From Cryptomeria japonica (Eukaryota; Streptophyta; Pinopsida; Cupressales; Cupressaceae): a DNA stretch of 64,000 bases. The position numbers were made by a program, and so were the translations under genes. Every line of letters starts with the position of its first letter. Position 1 is the first letter of the stretch. Below the pieces are notes generated by a model. The model was given only the letters and a program-made list of their open reading frames with translations. It did not search any database and had not been told where the DNA came from. The stretch is taken from positions 147,935,744 to 147,999,743 of the forward strand of contig NC_081407.1 of assembly GCF_030272615.1 (NCBI RefSeq). Reading direction: 5' to 3'. Positions 43,660 to 54,399 of the stretch are shown here, one piece after another.

Positions 43660-43925
43660 AGGACTTTATTTGATTTTTTTGGATTATTTCAGGACGTTAT
43701 TCAATTTTTTTTTATTTTTTCAGGACATTTTTCAATTTTTATGAGATTTTTTTCAGGACATTTTTCAATTTTTATGATCTTTTTCAGGACATTTTTCAAT
43801 TTTTATGATCTTTTTTAGGACATTTTTCAATTTTTATGATCTTTTTCAGGACATTTTTCAATTTTTATGAGATTTTTTCAAGACATTTTTCAATTTTTAT
43901 GATCTTTTTCAAGACATTTTTAAAT
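43660..43925. repeat. Tandem repeat with AGGACATTTTTCAATTTTTA core
   Basis: About seven or eight units of roughly 30 bp carry AGGACATTTTTCAATTTTTA followed by TGATCTTTTTC or TGAGATTTTTTTC. The units are similar enough to suggest recent expansion. No equivalent is seen in T1. Confidence 0.85.
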
Positions 43926-44165
43926 GTAAAAGTTCCAGTGATCGATCATGACAAGGGAAACACACCCAATGTGCATCTGAAAGACATACATAGACCGGGA
44001 CCAAAACATATGTACAAGAAACTGGGGTATGCAAGACAATGATGTTGACCAATAACAGGCCTGGAATAGAACATTGGGTTAAGACTACAATAGACATGAT
44101 AGACCGACCGAGAAAAAGCATAGCTTAGAGGTCATGACAGATGACGGAGCAATGATCTCATTTTA

Positions 44166-44400
44166 CACATGGCACCTGTTTGCCAGGTTTTCACCAAGGT
44201 ACTTGACCAAAGCGCCTGTTTGCCAGGTTTTCACTAGAGGACGAATCATTTTTTTCTTTACTTTTTGCTCTTTTTCTTTTTTTTCGTATTTTCTTTTTTT
44301 CATTTTTTTTGTATTTTTTGTGTTTTTCAAATTTTTTGCATTTTTGCTTTTTTCTTTTTTTTTTTTTTGCATTTTTTCAAGACCATATTTGAAGAAGTAC
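44166..44400 (-). repeat. Doubled CGCCTGTTTGCCAGG motif and T-rich tract next to pol end
   Basis: Two copies of a 23-24 bp motif (GCACCTGTTTGCCAGG and GCGCCTGTTTGCCAGG, each followed by TTTTCAC) lie 50 bp apart and are followed by about 140 bp of T with scattered A, C and G. T1 has one copy and the same kind of tract at 4564-4660. In the sense of gag-pol this is an A-rich stretch just downstream of the pol stop. Confidence 0.7.
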
Positions 44401-44410
44401 TGATAGAAAA

Positions 44411-45514
44411 TTATGCCCAGTACTTGTGAAGATGCATGTTGTTTATAGGATCAGACAGAGGTTCACCTTCTGGTGTAGCAAGCTGATATGCCCCCGAGCC
44501 ATATGTTGCAGTTACTATGAAAGGCCCAACCCAATTAGGTTCAAACTTGCCTTTGATGATGTCAGTAGACTGTGCATTCTTGGGATTTGCCTTTAAAACC
44601 AGATCTCCCACTTCGAAGTGTCACCCTTTGACCTTCTTATTATAAGAGCGATGGAGATGGTTTTGATATGCTTGCAAATGTGTCAGGGCTGTCTGACGTT
44701 TCTCATCTAACATCTCAAGCTAATGTAACCGAGAGACTCTGTGTGTCTCATCATCAATCAGATGTTGCAAGGAAACTCGCAAGGAAGGAATCTCCACCTC
44801 CAAAGGTAAAATGGCTTCTGCACCATACACCAAGGAATAAGGTGTTGCGCCAGTAGGTGTGCGGATAGAAGTGCGATAGGCCCATAGTGTTGGATTCAAC
44901 TGTACATGCCAATCTCGACCAGCATCATTGACAACCTTCTTTAGGATCTTGATAATGGTTTTATTGGATGCTTCGGCTTGACCATTCCCCTGTGGATAGT
45001 ATGGACTGGAGAAACGGTGTTGGATATGAAACTTTTCACAGAGTTCTTTAACATCTTTAATCTTGAAAGGACGACCATTATCTGTGACTATGGCAAGGGG
45101 AACCCCATACCGGCATATGATATAATTCAGCAAGAATTTTGAAATTTGGTCACCCGTGATATAGGTCATGAGGATAGCCTTGATCCATTTTATAAAATAC
45201 TCTATGGCTATAATGATGAACTTGTGTCCGTTTGCAGATGTCGGGTGAATCTTGCCAATAAGATCCAATCCCCATTGTGAAAAGGGCCACGGAGATATGA
45301 CATAACGAAGCTCTTGGGCTAGTGCATGAATATAGTTTCCATGAATTTGGCATTTGTAGCACTTCTTAACAAAATCATGAACATCTTTTTCAAGAGTGGG
45401 CCAATAATACCCAGCACGAATCAACTTTTTGGCTAAGCTTAGACCATTGAAATGGCCCCCACATATACCATTGTGAACCTCGTGTAAAGTCATTTGTGCT
45501 TCGTTAGAATCCAA
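44411..45514 (-). pseudogene. pol: T2 integrase
   Basis: The 264-aa ORF (45514-44720) has the zinc-binding HEVHNGICGGHFNG and KKCYKCQIHG. The catalytic D is in QWGLDLIGKI, then D in IVTDNGRPFK and E in NGQAEASNKT with 35 residues between them, so the triad is intact. Stops near 44718 and 44612 separate the C-terminal part (44611-44411), which has the GPY-like NWVGPFIVTATYGSGAYQL and ends HLHKYWA. There is no chromodomain, as expected for the Tat clade. Confidence 0.9.
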
Positions 45515-45583
45515 ACACCTGAGGAGGGTATGGTCAAAGGAACGACGGTAAAGGGTGTCGGCGATGATGACATATTTGGCTAT

Positions 45584-46351
45584 CTATCGAATAAAGGCTT
45601 GGCATTGGTTAGCGGAAAGGTTGGGTGGTAAGGTTTGGGATTTCAAATATTGATATACGTCATTGTACCATGGGGAGTTGGGACCAACAAGAACGCACAT
45701 CACATCCGCTGTCAGAATGTCAAAAGAAGGAACCAGCAATTGTTCGACTAAAAATTCACATTTGTCCATATTGTTTGGCATATTTAACATGGAGGCAATC
45801 GTAGCCATTGCATCTGCTGACTTATTTTGCATTCTTGGAACTTGACTGAAATGGATAGCCATGAATTTGGTCTTGAAGAAATCTACCATATGCTTATAGG
45901 GAATAAGCTTTTCATCTTTTGTTTCGTAGTCATCATTCACTTGTCGGATGACTAATTGAGAATCTCCATACAATTGCAAATGCGTGATATTCCAGTGGAC
46001 CGCTACTCGGAGTCCTGTAACCAGTGCTTCATACTCTGCAATGTTATTAGTGCAGTGGAAAGTTATTCTGTAGGACTTTGGAATAGCATCACCTCGAGGG
46101 GTGACAAACAAGATGCCGGCTCCGTATCCAAACTTGGTATGGGACCCATCAAAGTATAACTTCCATTCATTAGAGGATGTGAGAGCAAAGACTGATTCAT
46201 CTGGAAAATCGATCAACATGGGATGATCATCAAAAATAGGAGCCTCTGCAAGTTGATCTGCTATGACTTGTCCTTTTATCGCCTTTCGCTCCATATACTC
46301 GATGTCAAATTCACTGAGAATCATGACCCATTTTGCTAGGTGACCCGTCAA
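45584..46351 (-). pseudogene. pol: T2 second (archaeal-type) RNase H
   Basis: Tat-clade elements carry an additional RNase H between the RT-linked RNase H and integrase. Here it is seen at about residues 63-180 of this 255-aa ORF: WKLYFDGSHTKFGYGAG (first Asp), TNNIAEYEALVTGLRVA (Glu), LQLYGDSQLVIRQV (Asp) and MQNKSADAMATIAS (last Asp). All four acidic positions are present. The first 60 residues belong to the preceding RNase H, and the end leads into integrase after a TAG at about 45581. T1 lacks this domain. Confidence 0.88.
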
Positions 46352-47461
46352 AGCTACTCAGCTAAGCAAATATTTTAAGGGATCAATTTTTGCAACCAAC
46401 AATGTTTGGTGGCTTAGCATATAATGTCAGAGTTTCTGCGTTGCAAATACCACTGCTAAGCATGCCCTTTCAATAGTTGAATAATTTAGCTCATAGCCTA
46501 CCAGTGTCTGGCTGATATAGTAAATGGCTCACTCTTTGCCGTTCTCATCTTGTTGGGCCAAGAGAACTCCTAATGTCATTTCAGTTGCAGAAATATACAA
46601 TTAAAATGGCTTTCCTTCTATTGGAGGCATTAGAATAGGCGACAATAGAAAATATTCTTTGAGAGCTTGAAAGGTGGATTGACATTGCTCAGTCCATTTG
46701 AAAGCGACACCTTTATGCAATAGATGCTGGAATGGATGACATTTGTCGGCCAACTGAGCTATGAAGTAGCGGATTGACTGGAGCTTTCCTTGCAGACTTC
46801 TTAATTGCCGGAGGTTTGAAGGTGGAGGCATATCCATTATTGCTTTAACTTTGGTAGGGTCGACCTCAATGCCTCGGTGAGAAACAATGTATCTTAGTAA
46901 TTTTCTAGCTGTGACACCAAAGACACACTTCTTTGGATTGAGCCTGAGTTTGTAGGTCTCCATTCGGTCAAAGATTGGGCCCAGGATGGCTAGATGACTA
47001 TCTCTGGTGACAGATTTTCATAGCAAGTCATCAACATAGTCCTCCATCAAAGTGTGCATGAAATCATGAAAAATTGTCGTCATTGCTCTTTGATATGTTG
47101 CGCCTGCATTTTTAAGACCGAAGGCCATCACATTCCAATAGTAGGTACCCCAAGCATAGGTGAATGTTGTCTTATGCTGATCTTCAGGAGTAATGCGAAT
47201 TTGGTTATAGCTGGAGAAACCATCCATCAATGAAAGCATTTCATATCCAGCCGTCATGTCCACTATGATGTCTATGTTTGGCAATGGAAAATCATCTTTA
47301 GGGCATGCTTTATTGAGGTCCCTAAAATTTGTGCAGATTGTGATGCCCCTAGTTACTTTGCTAACTGGTACTAAATTTGAAATCCAGTCTGCATAATCAA
47401 TGGGTCTGATGAAGCCCACATCTAGTAATTTTTTTAGTTCCACTTTGACCAAAAGAGCCAC
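46352..47461 (-). pseudogene. pol: T2 reverse transcriptase and RNase H
   Basis: The RT ORF (47461-47018) shows LKKLLDVGFIRPIDYADW, FRDLNKACPKDDFPLPNID, LSLMDGFSSYNQIRI and MEDYVDDLL, followed by a TGA. The next ORF (46963-46601) contains the thumb and connection (LRLNPKKCVFGVTARKLL, LRSLQGKLQSIRYF). The RNase H part (LYISATEMTLGVLLAQQ, YSTIERACLAVVFATQKL) is interrupted by stops at about 46602, 46530, 46429 and 46363. The stop after KL before HYML is at the same codon as in T1. Confidence 0.88.
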
Positions 47462-47485
47462 CTAAGGATGCATCTTTCTAAGTTT

Positions 47486-48576
47486 CTATTTGACAGGCTT
47501 GGCATCAGCTTTTAGTGGTAAATGATGAAGAACCAATTCTGGATCGAGGCCAGGCATATCTACATAGGACCATGCAAAGCTAATCTTCTTCTCAAGAAAG
47601 AAATTGACAAAATCTATTTTTTCCTGTTGTGATAGAGAAGCAGCAAAATGAATGACCTTAGGGTTGTCAGGCGTACCCAAATTGATTTCCTCAGTCATTT
47701 CCACTAGCAATGTTGATTTGTCCTGACTTGATAGGGGTATGTCCACTCTTCCACCTTTGGGCACCTCAGAGAGGTTTTCACCCGCAGGTACGTCTTTTAT
47801 TTTGACTTTTGTATGATCAGAGAGTGCCTTACGGTTTTCACTCAAAGATCTATTCTTTTGATTTTTTACTTTTTCTTTTCTTTTTTCATTTTGATGACTA
47901 GAAGAGGGAGTTGAATCCCCAAAATATGTCGTGGAATCCAGGTCAATAGCAAATCCTGCCTTATGATCACCTTGTGGTATGCCTTCCCGTAGTCCAAGGA
48001 ATTCTGCAATTGCTTCGTCATTTTGAAAACAGTCCAATGTGAGCGGTTCTTGTTGGTCATGTTGGATAAGTTGGGGATAGATGAGGGGCATGTCATCATC
48101 AGTTGTAAGGAGAGAAAGGGCTGATATGGTAAAGATATGAACATCTGTGGTGTCACTATCCGAACTGCTTGTATCAGATTCAGAGCTTGGATCCCAAAAT
48201 GTCTCTATCCAAGAATGAGGACATGTTTTAGGAAGAGGAGTTATTTCATGTTTGTCTTCCATAGGCAAATTATCAAGGTCAATGAAAATATTGTCGAGGG
48301 CATAGGAGCTAGAAGAAAAAGAACTCCACTCCCATTCATTGGAATCAGTTTCGGGTCGGGTATCCTCAGGTGTTATTTCATTGTCAGAATCATGCCCTTT
48401 TCTACACGTGGGCACTTTGGTAGATGTAGATCCAATTCGCAATGGTACAAAACCTAACCCTAAAGTTGGAGGTCATCTCTTGGGTATGACAGGTTCTAGC
48501 CTTCCATTGTTGTTCAGGCCTAAGCCACTGCAACCATCATATCCTTTCTTTTGCAGCATAGTAAATCCTTTGCCGT
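47486..48576 (-). pseudogene. pol: T2 linker between G-patch and RT
   Basis: A 318-aa acidic/Ser-rich ORF (48442-47486) ends with SFAWSYVDMPGLDPELVLHH and AKPVK, then TAG at the same codon as in T1. Upstream of the ORF, a G-patch-like KKGYDGCSGLGLNNNGRLEP (about 48560-48500) follows the protease after a TGA at about 48576. Confidence 0.75.
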
Positions 48577-49621
48577 ATCATTCCACTGGCAATCTGATAG
48601 GTGGGGTCTCAGTTGGATCTTTATAAAGCCAATCTATGACATCATCATCTATAGTTTCTTTGTCAAGTTCACCCCATCTTGTGAATGTAGTGGGAGGCTG
48701 ATATTGAATAATGACCTTAGGTTCCTTTTGCAATAAATGCGGTTTGCCATATGATTTTGGAGATATTGGTAAATTCCCGATGAGGAATGTTTGATCCATT
48801 GAATATTCTCCACACCCTTGGTCCTGTATCTTCAATTTTCCTCTGACAGCATCTAACAATTGATTAGGATCCACATAGCTATGTGATTTGGCCTCTCTAT
48901 TGACTGGGACTTGCTGCTGAGGGGTACCCTTTAGAGTAGCACAAAATTGAAATGGATTAGGATCTCCTGGAATTGTTATCTCAGTTCCATTGTAAGGATA
49001 TTTTAAACATTGATGACAGGTGGATGGAACTGCTTTCATTGCATGGATCCATGGATGGCCAAGGATCATATTATAAGGGAGATCAAGGTCTAGGACCTGT
49101 AGGAAAGTGTTTTCTGTCACTGGACCAAATCTGATAGGCAATGTAATTATCCCTTTGGATGGACGCTCAGCATCATCATATGCTTTGATTGTTATTCTTT
49201 TGGAAGCATCAATGTCATTTTCTGTATATCCAAGGCCAATGACCACTCTCAAGGTGCAAATATTAAGACCCACTCCGCCATCTATCAAGACTCATCGGAT
49301 TTTACAATTATGGACAAAGACTTCAAGGTGCAAAGGATCATTATGAGGGTGCTTATCAGGTGAGATATCATTATCAAAAAATGCGACATTTTGGGAAACA
49401 GCTAGATGTCCAATCCGGGCTTGAAACTGGTCAACATCAATATCTGTCGGGACAGTGGACTCAATTAAAGCTTTATCCAGGACTGCACGATGCATGGGGG
49501 ACATTTTTAATAACTCAAGGATTGATATTTGTGCAGGTATCTTTCCTAGATGATCTAAAAGATTATACTGACTTGCAGGAGTTGGCTTGGGAGGAGCTGC
49601 AAGAGCTCCTTTCAGGAATAT
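48577..49621 (-). pseudogene. pol: T2 aspartic protease
   Basis: The active-site motif VLIDGGVGLNICTL starts about 49288. It is preceded by a TGA (49289-49291) at exactly the codon that is TGA in T1. LPYNMILGHPWIHAMKAVPS is the second conserved block. The pre-protease block YNLLDHLGKIPAQISILELL lies upstream within the 49292-50569 ORF. Apart from that TGA the protease is open to 48577. Confidence 0.85.
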
Positions 49622-50740
49622 CTTGGATCGATGAGTGGTGACTGCGCAAGAAGGATCTTGTCCCTTTATTCTTAGGGTAGAAACATACTCATTTGATGCA
49701 CAAAAACAATTAATTACATTGTTATAACCAGTATTTGCATAATTGGCCATTTGGGCAGAGTTGGAAGAAGACGCTTTACCCTTGTCATGATCAAGCAAAG
49801 GAGTTTTGAAAATAGTATGATCAGTGTTAGAGGTCGGATGGGGTGGATCTACCTCAATTACTCCTTGCTCTAATAAATATTGAATCATATGTTTCAATTG
49901 AAAACATGATGCAGTTTTATGTCCTTTGGATCGATGATACTCACAGTACGCATTATCATTCCACCAATATGGTTTTACCACTGGTTCTGCCTTGATATCT
50001 GGTAGCTTAATAAATTTTCCTTGTATCAATTGTCTCATTAATGATTCAATAGGCTCTCCCAATGGCATAATTTTTTGAGGAGGCCCATCCCGCGATCGGA
50101 AGGGTTTGCGCTGCTGGTTTTGTTGTTGGCCTTGTTGTTGGTTATATTGTTGAGTATGTTGTTGTTGAGCATGTTGTTGGTATTGCGGCTGTTGAGTAAC
50201 ATTGCTCATTGGTGCTTGATTTTGTTCCATAGTTGACATATTAGGAACACTCAATTTCTTGATCGTGAATGGGGGTTGATTTGCATTCACCACTCTTGCA
50301 TCAACAACTCCATCATTAGTGACATTCTTGTTCTTATACCAAAATCTGTTTCTATCCCCCGAATAATTGGTGTTGTCATTGTCTTTATTGAGCTTGATAA
50401 TTCCTTTAGCTACCAGAGCCGTTTCAATGCTCATTCCTTTCTTAATGAGTTTCTCTATAGTACTAGGACTTTTCAATTTTAGCTCATACATCATTTCTGG
50501 GACCAAATTCTGGATAAACAGATTCACTTGTTGTTCTTTGGGTATATCAAGAGAAGAACGACTATACAAGCTTCACCATCATTGCAAGAAAGTCACTAAT
50601 GATTCACCTTGCTTTTGCATGGTGTTGCATAAATCTGACATGGTCACGTCACTGTCAATGTTGAACGCAAAATGAGATAAAAACTTTTGAGCCAATTCAG
50701 ACCAAGTCTTTATATTTCCTGGCAGATGTGAATACCAATC
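49622..50740 (-). pseudogene. gag: T2 Gag, C-terminal half (right part displaced by NA2)
   Basis: It continues Gag from DWYSHLPGNIKTWSELAQKF at the NA2 junction (50740). Two stops near 50570-50578 interrupt the core (FLQ stop W stop SLYSR; T1 reads FLQRWRNLASR). A Gln-rich stretch near 50100-50200 and the nucleocapsid-type YCEYHRSKGHKTASCFQLK (about 49945) follow. Confidence 0.88.
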
Positions 50741-52376
50741 TGTAGCATCGTAAATTGTACACACTTGCTAGGGTGGTACAATTTCACACCTAGTTTAGCA
50801 CCCACCTTGGCGCATTTTGCATTTTGCATTGCATTTCCCCTTTAGCACTTAATTAATTAAATTAATTAGGTCTAGGGTTCTATTTTATCATCTCCCATAT
50901 CATAAAGTTGGGCCCTTTTCATTAAAGCATGCCCCTTTCATTTTATTCCTCTAATACATCATTTAATCAAAAACCCTAATTAGGTCCTATTTTGAACTTG
51001 GAGGCTTGATTTTGGGGGTCAACACATCTCGAAATCAGCTGTAACTTCAGGATTCACTCTAAAATCATCATATTCGACGGCCCTGAAAATTTGGTGAAAA
51101 GTTGTCAAGACCATGGCGCCCGGAGTGCACATGGTCCCAGACATTTTTCCCAAAATTTTAGGAGCGCAATCCAATCATAAAATAAAGCTTAACCCCAAGA
51201 AATTGGTGGGATATTCAATCTCTAGGTCGGCCAAAAGTTGAAATTAAGACCTAGGGTTTCATATATAAGAGCTCTCTTTCTTCATTTGAAGGGATCCATA
51301 CGAATTTTGGTTTTCAAGGGACCTTCTATGCAGCGAAAGAGCAAATCTTTGGAGACTTCAACAACATTCAACATCCATCCATCAAGCATTCATCAATTCC
51401 ATTCATCCATTTAGGGCTTTGAAGACATTGAAGAGCAATAGGGGATCGTCAAATGAAGATTGGCTTGTACCCCTCCCTTGGGGTTGGGTATGATTTCATG
51501 TTGTTTTCATGTCTTTGCATAAGCCTCATTATAACATTTGTATTCATGCTTTAGATCACTTTGCATCTTGATTTGGAGCATTTACATTATCATTTACAAG
51601 CAATTAGGGTTTACTTTCTAGGTTGCTCTAGTTTGCTTACTTGCATTTTAGGATCTTGCACACACACAAGATCTGCACACACACTACTTTTACAATACAA
51701 CTTGGCTATTCATGGAGGTGGAAATCACCAAAGCGGGGGTTTTACTAAGGCAAAACCCTATATAGCCGCCCACCATACCTTTTCAGATATAAGTGCAGGT
51801 TTCGGGATTCGGACGACGCTGCAAGTTGCAGATCTGACGGAAGCAGACGGAGACTGAACAACACACCAAATTTCAGAGAAAAAGATCAGGAAAGGGGCAT
51901 GGGGCACCCTGGTCCTTGGGACAGGGGCGCTGGGCGCCCTGGTCCCTCTGTCAGACAGCAGTTTCAGCATTTTTCTGACAACTTTTTAGGTTGCAAAACA
52001 ACAGTTTCAGGTGCAGAATCAGGACAGTGGTGCCCGTGCCCCCATCCTGAACATTTTCACTCAGATTTTAACCCCAGGTACACATCTGCATTGTCCTTTT
52101 ATCCTTGTGTTTACAGCTTTTCATCACTTAATCTCAATCTTGCAATCTTGTTACTAGTTCATACTTGTACTCTAGGGCTAGTAGTTGAACTTGCATCATT
52201 CTATCTATCATTTGCAACAAAGGAATAGAAATCCTAATAGGTAGCCCGTGGCTCTCTCTTCCACAAAAAGAAGTAGCCAATTGTGTGATACCTCTAGGCT
52301 CTTTCGTATTCCACAAGTGTGTGATTGAAAGTGAGATTAGGGCATGTTTGCTTAGTGTCACTTTTTCCCCCACACA
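50741..52376 (+). repeat. NA2 5' LTR (1636 bp)
   Basis: It starts TGTAGCATCGTAAATTG and ends CCCCCACACA. It carries the long palindrome (51081-51163) and a short GGACAGGGGCGCTGGGCGCC minisatellite (51897-51945). A TATA-like CATATATAAGAGC is at about 51261. Confidence 0.93.
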
Positions 52377-52379
52377 TTT

Positions 52380-52397
52380 TGGTGAACCCGACGTGAA
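52380..52397 (+). promoter_or_regulatory. NA2 primer binding site
   Basis: TGGTGAACCCGACGTGAA lies three bases after the LTR. T2 has the same sequence except for one base (A for G). The tRNA is not assigned. Confidence 0.8.
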
Positions 52398-52710
52398 TTC
52401 CAATCTTCTCTAATTCTGATCTATGTTTTCAAATTTGAGTGTTTATGCTATTTCAAATTCAAATTTGCATTTACAAGTTTTAATTTCTTGCAAGATTCAA
52501 AAATCTAGAGGAAATTTTTGCTAAAACCCTAATTTTTCAATTCAAAGTTGAACTTGTGGATAGCTTAATTGGGACCAATCTGATTTAGGAACTCATTTGA
52601 ATCATAAATTTGATTTTCTAAATCTACATTCTAAGTGCTTGCATTGGTTAAAATTGAACATTTCCTTCTATTTTGCATGTGTTATCATTTGAAAGAGGAA
52701 AATTGTTGTC

Positions 52711-54330
52711 ATGATGCATTCATTTGATAATGGGTTAGCTTCCCTTGTTTCAATTTTTCCTTCTCCTAAAGAACCTCCCCCCATCTATAACAACATTTTA
52801 GTGCCTAAAAGAGTTGGTACCAATCCCTTTGAGACTCTCCCATGCTCTAAGGATGAAGACTTTAAGAGTGATCTTGACAATTCTCCTAAAATGTGCCCTT
52901 CCTATTTAGCTATCCTAGAGGAAGAGAATGATATCATAAACACCTTTCTTAATGTTACTTCACCTTCCCTACACGATGCCTCTCTAAGTGAAAATGCATT
53001 GATGGACATTGACTTATTTTCTCCTAAAGTTGGTCCTTCCAATGGGGGCATGTTAGTGCAACAAGAGGTTATGAACACTTCTTTCAAAGATCTCCTTCCT
53101 AAGCATGAATCTTTGGAGAAATATGTTCATGTTCCTCCTAAAAAACACTCCCTTCATGAGGATCCTTTTGTGCAAGAAGATGACATTATCCCTACATTTC
53201 CTAGTGATGGCATTTCCTTTTCCAACAAAATTCCCACTAGAGATGATGAATTAATGATAAATGCTTACCCTTCTCCTAAAGTTTGTCTTACCCATAAGCA
53301 TCCCTTAGAGAAAGAAGATGAAATAATAAGCAATTTCCTTAATTCTCTCTCCCCTAAAGATCATATTGAACATATTTTGAGGAAAGAGGATGAGTTTAAT
53401 ACATCTATTGATGCTCTCCCTCCTAAGGATGAGGAATTGATAAACAATGTTATCTCCTCTCCCGAAATCGACAATACTTCAAACATTCCTTTCAACCACT
53501 TCACTATTTGGGATGAACCATTAGAAGAAGGTGTAGGTTATTCTCTACCCCATGAGAGAACCCTAGACAAAGGGGATGAAATCAAGATTGAAAACTCCCT
53601 TGATAGTTTCTCACCTTCCTTGAATCTCAATTATTCTCCCTCTAAAAATAAAGCATCTCCCTCTCCTCAACTTGGTTCTACTCATAAGGAGACCCTAGTT
53701 CAAAGCAAGATGGTTAACATCTCTTTCAAAGATCTCCCTCTCAAAAGTGAGACTTTAGAGAGTAATGTTGATCCTTCTCCTAGAGACTTTATTCCCCATG
53801 TAAATCCTTTGATGATAGAGGATGATATGACCTTTCCTAGTATTACTCTGCCTAATAGAACATCAATGCCTACCCCTTGTCTCTCTCCTAAAATTGATTT
53901 AATCCATGATGAGATTTTAGTGCAAGAGAAGACTATCAACAATTCTTCCAACACTTTTGTTCATTCCTCTAAACCATCCTCAATCAATTTGATACATGTA
54001 AATGAAACACCTAACAAACCTCTCTTCACTATCCAAGGTGCTTGTCCTTCTCAAAATTCTCAACCTTTAAATAAGCCTATCTTAGTGGTTCAAGGTGGTT
54101 ATGCTAATGATTCTTTTTGCACTCCTAAGAAACCTATTATTACTGTGCAAGGAGGTTATTCTACTAAGAGCCCTTATGAGTATGCTAAGCAACTGACTAG
54201 AGAGAGTTATAATGTGGTTGCTCATACCTATAACACAAGAAATAATAGGCAACCTAATCCTCCTCTAGTTATCCCAACTTCACTTCCTCCTTCCCAACCT
54301 CTTCTTCCTCAAGATCCTCGTATTTCATAA
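52711..54330 (+). CDS. NA2 ORF1: repeat-rich 539-aa protein of unknown function
   Basis: I do not recognise a family. It sits where Gag would be but shows no gag core and no zinc finger. About ten imperfect units of 35-50 residues carry an SPK-type motif and then an acidic LVQ/EDE segment (FSPKVGPSNGGMLVQQE, YPSPKVCLTHKHPLEKEDE, LSPKIDLIHDEILVQEK). Near the end, KPILVVQGGY and KPIITVQGGY repeat. It is rich in Ser, Pro, Asp, Glu and Lys and probably disordered. The ATG at 52711 is used because no other in-frame start precedes it in the 334 bp after the LTR. One TAA separates it from ORF2 in the same frame. Confidence 0.75.
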   Translation: MMHSFDNGLASLVSIFPSPKEPPPIYNNILVPKRVGTNPFETLPCSKDEDFKSDLDNSPKMCPSYLAILEEENDIINTFLNVTSPSLHDASLSENALMDIDLFSPKVGPSNGGMLVQQEVMNTSFKDLLPKHESLEKYVHVPPKKHSLHEDPFVQEDDIIPTFPSDGISFSNKIPTRDDELMINAYPSPKVCLTHKHPLEKEDEIISNFLNSLSPKDHIEHILRKEDEFNTSIDALPPKDEELINNVISSPEIDNTSNIPFNHFTIWDEPLEEGVGYSLPHERTLDKGDEIKIENSLDSFSPSLNLNYSPSKNKASPSPQLGSTHKETLVQSKMVNISFKDLPLKSETLESNVDPSPRDFIPHVNPLMIEDDMTFPSITLPNRTSMPTPCLSPKIDLIHDEILVQEKTINNSSNTFVHSSKPSSINLIHVNETPNKPLFTIQGACPSQNSQPLNKPILVVQGGYANDSFCTPKKPIITVQGGYSTKSPYEYAKQLTRESYNVVAHTYNTRNNRQPNPPLVIPTSLPPSQPLLPQDPRIS

Positions 54331-54399
54331 GTTCTTGGTAAGGACTATGATCTTATAGAACAACTTAAAGCTACCCCTGCTAAGATATCCCTTTGGGAT

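Larger units (their letters stand above)
42587..44410. other. T2 spacer between the PMD gene and the pol end
   Basis: No gene is seen. It holds a PMD 3' flank similar to T1 (TTTTGTAGTCAGCCTGCAGG near 42640, then ATGATATGATATGCATTG repeats), a tandem repeat (43660-43925), two copies of CGCCTGTTTGCCAGGTTTTC (44175-44240), and a T-rich tract (44245-44385). Confidence 0.65.

Noticed and set aside
51561-52228. ORFs of about 100 aa in the NA2 LTR, also at 58543-59242
   Set aside because: Present in both LTRs with changed lengths, no known domain, and no reason to regard them as coding.
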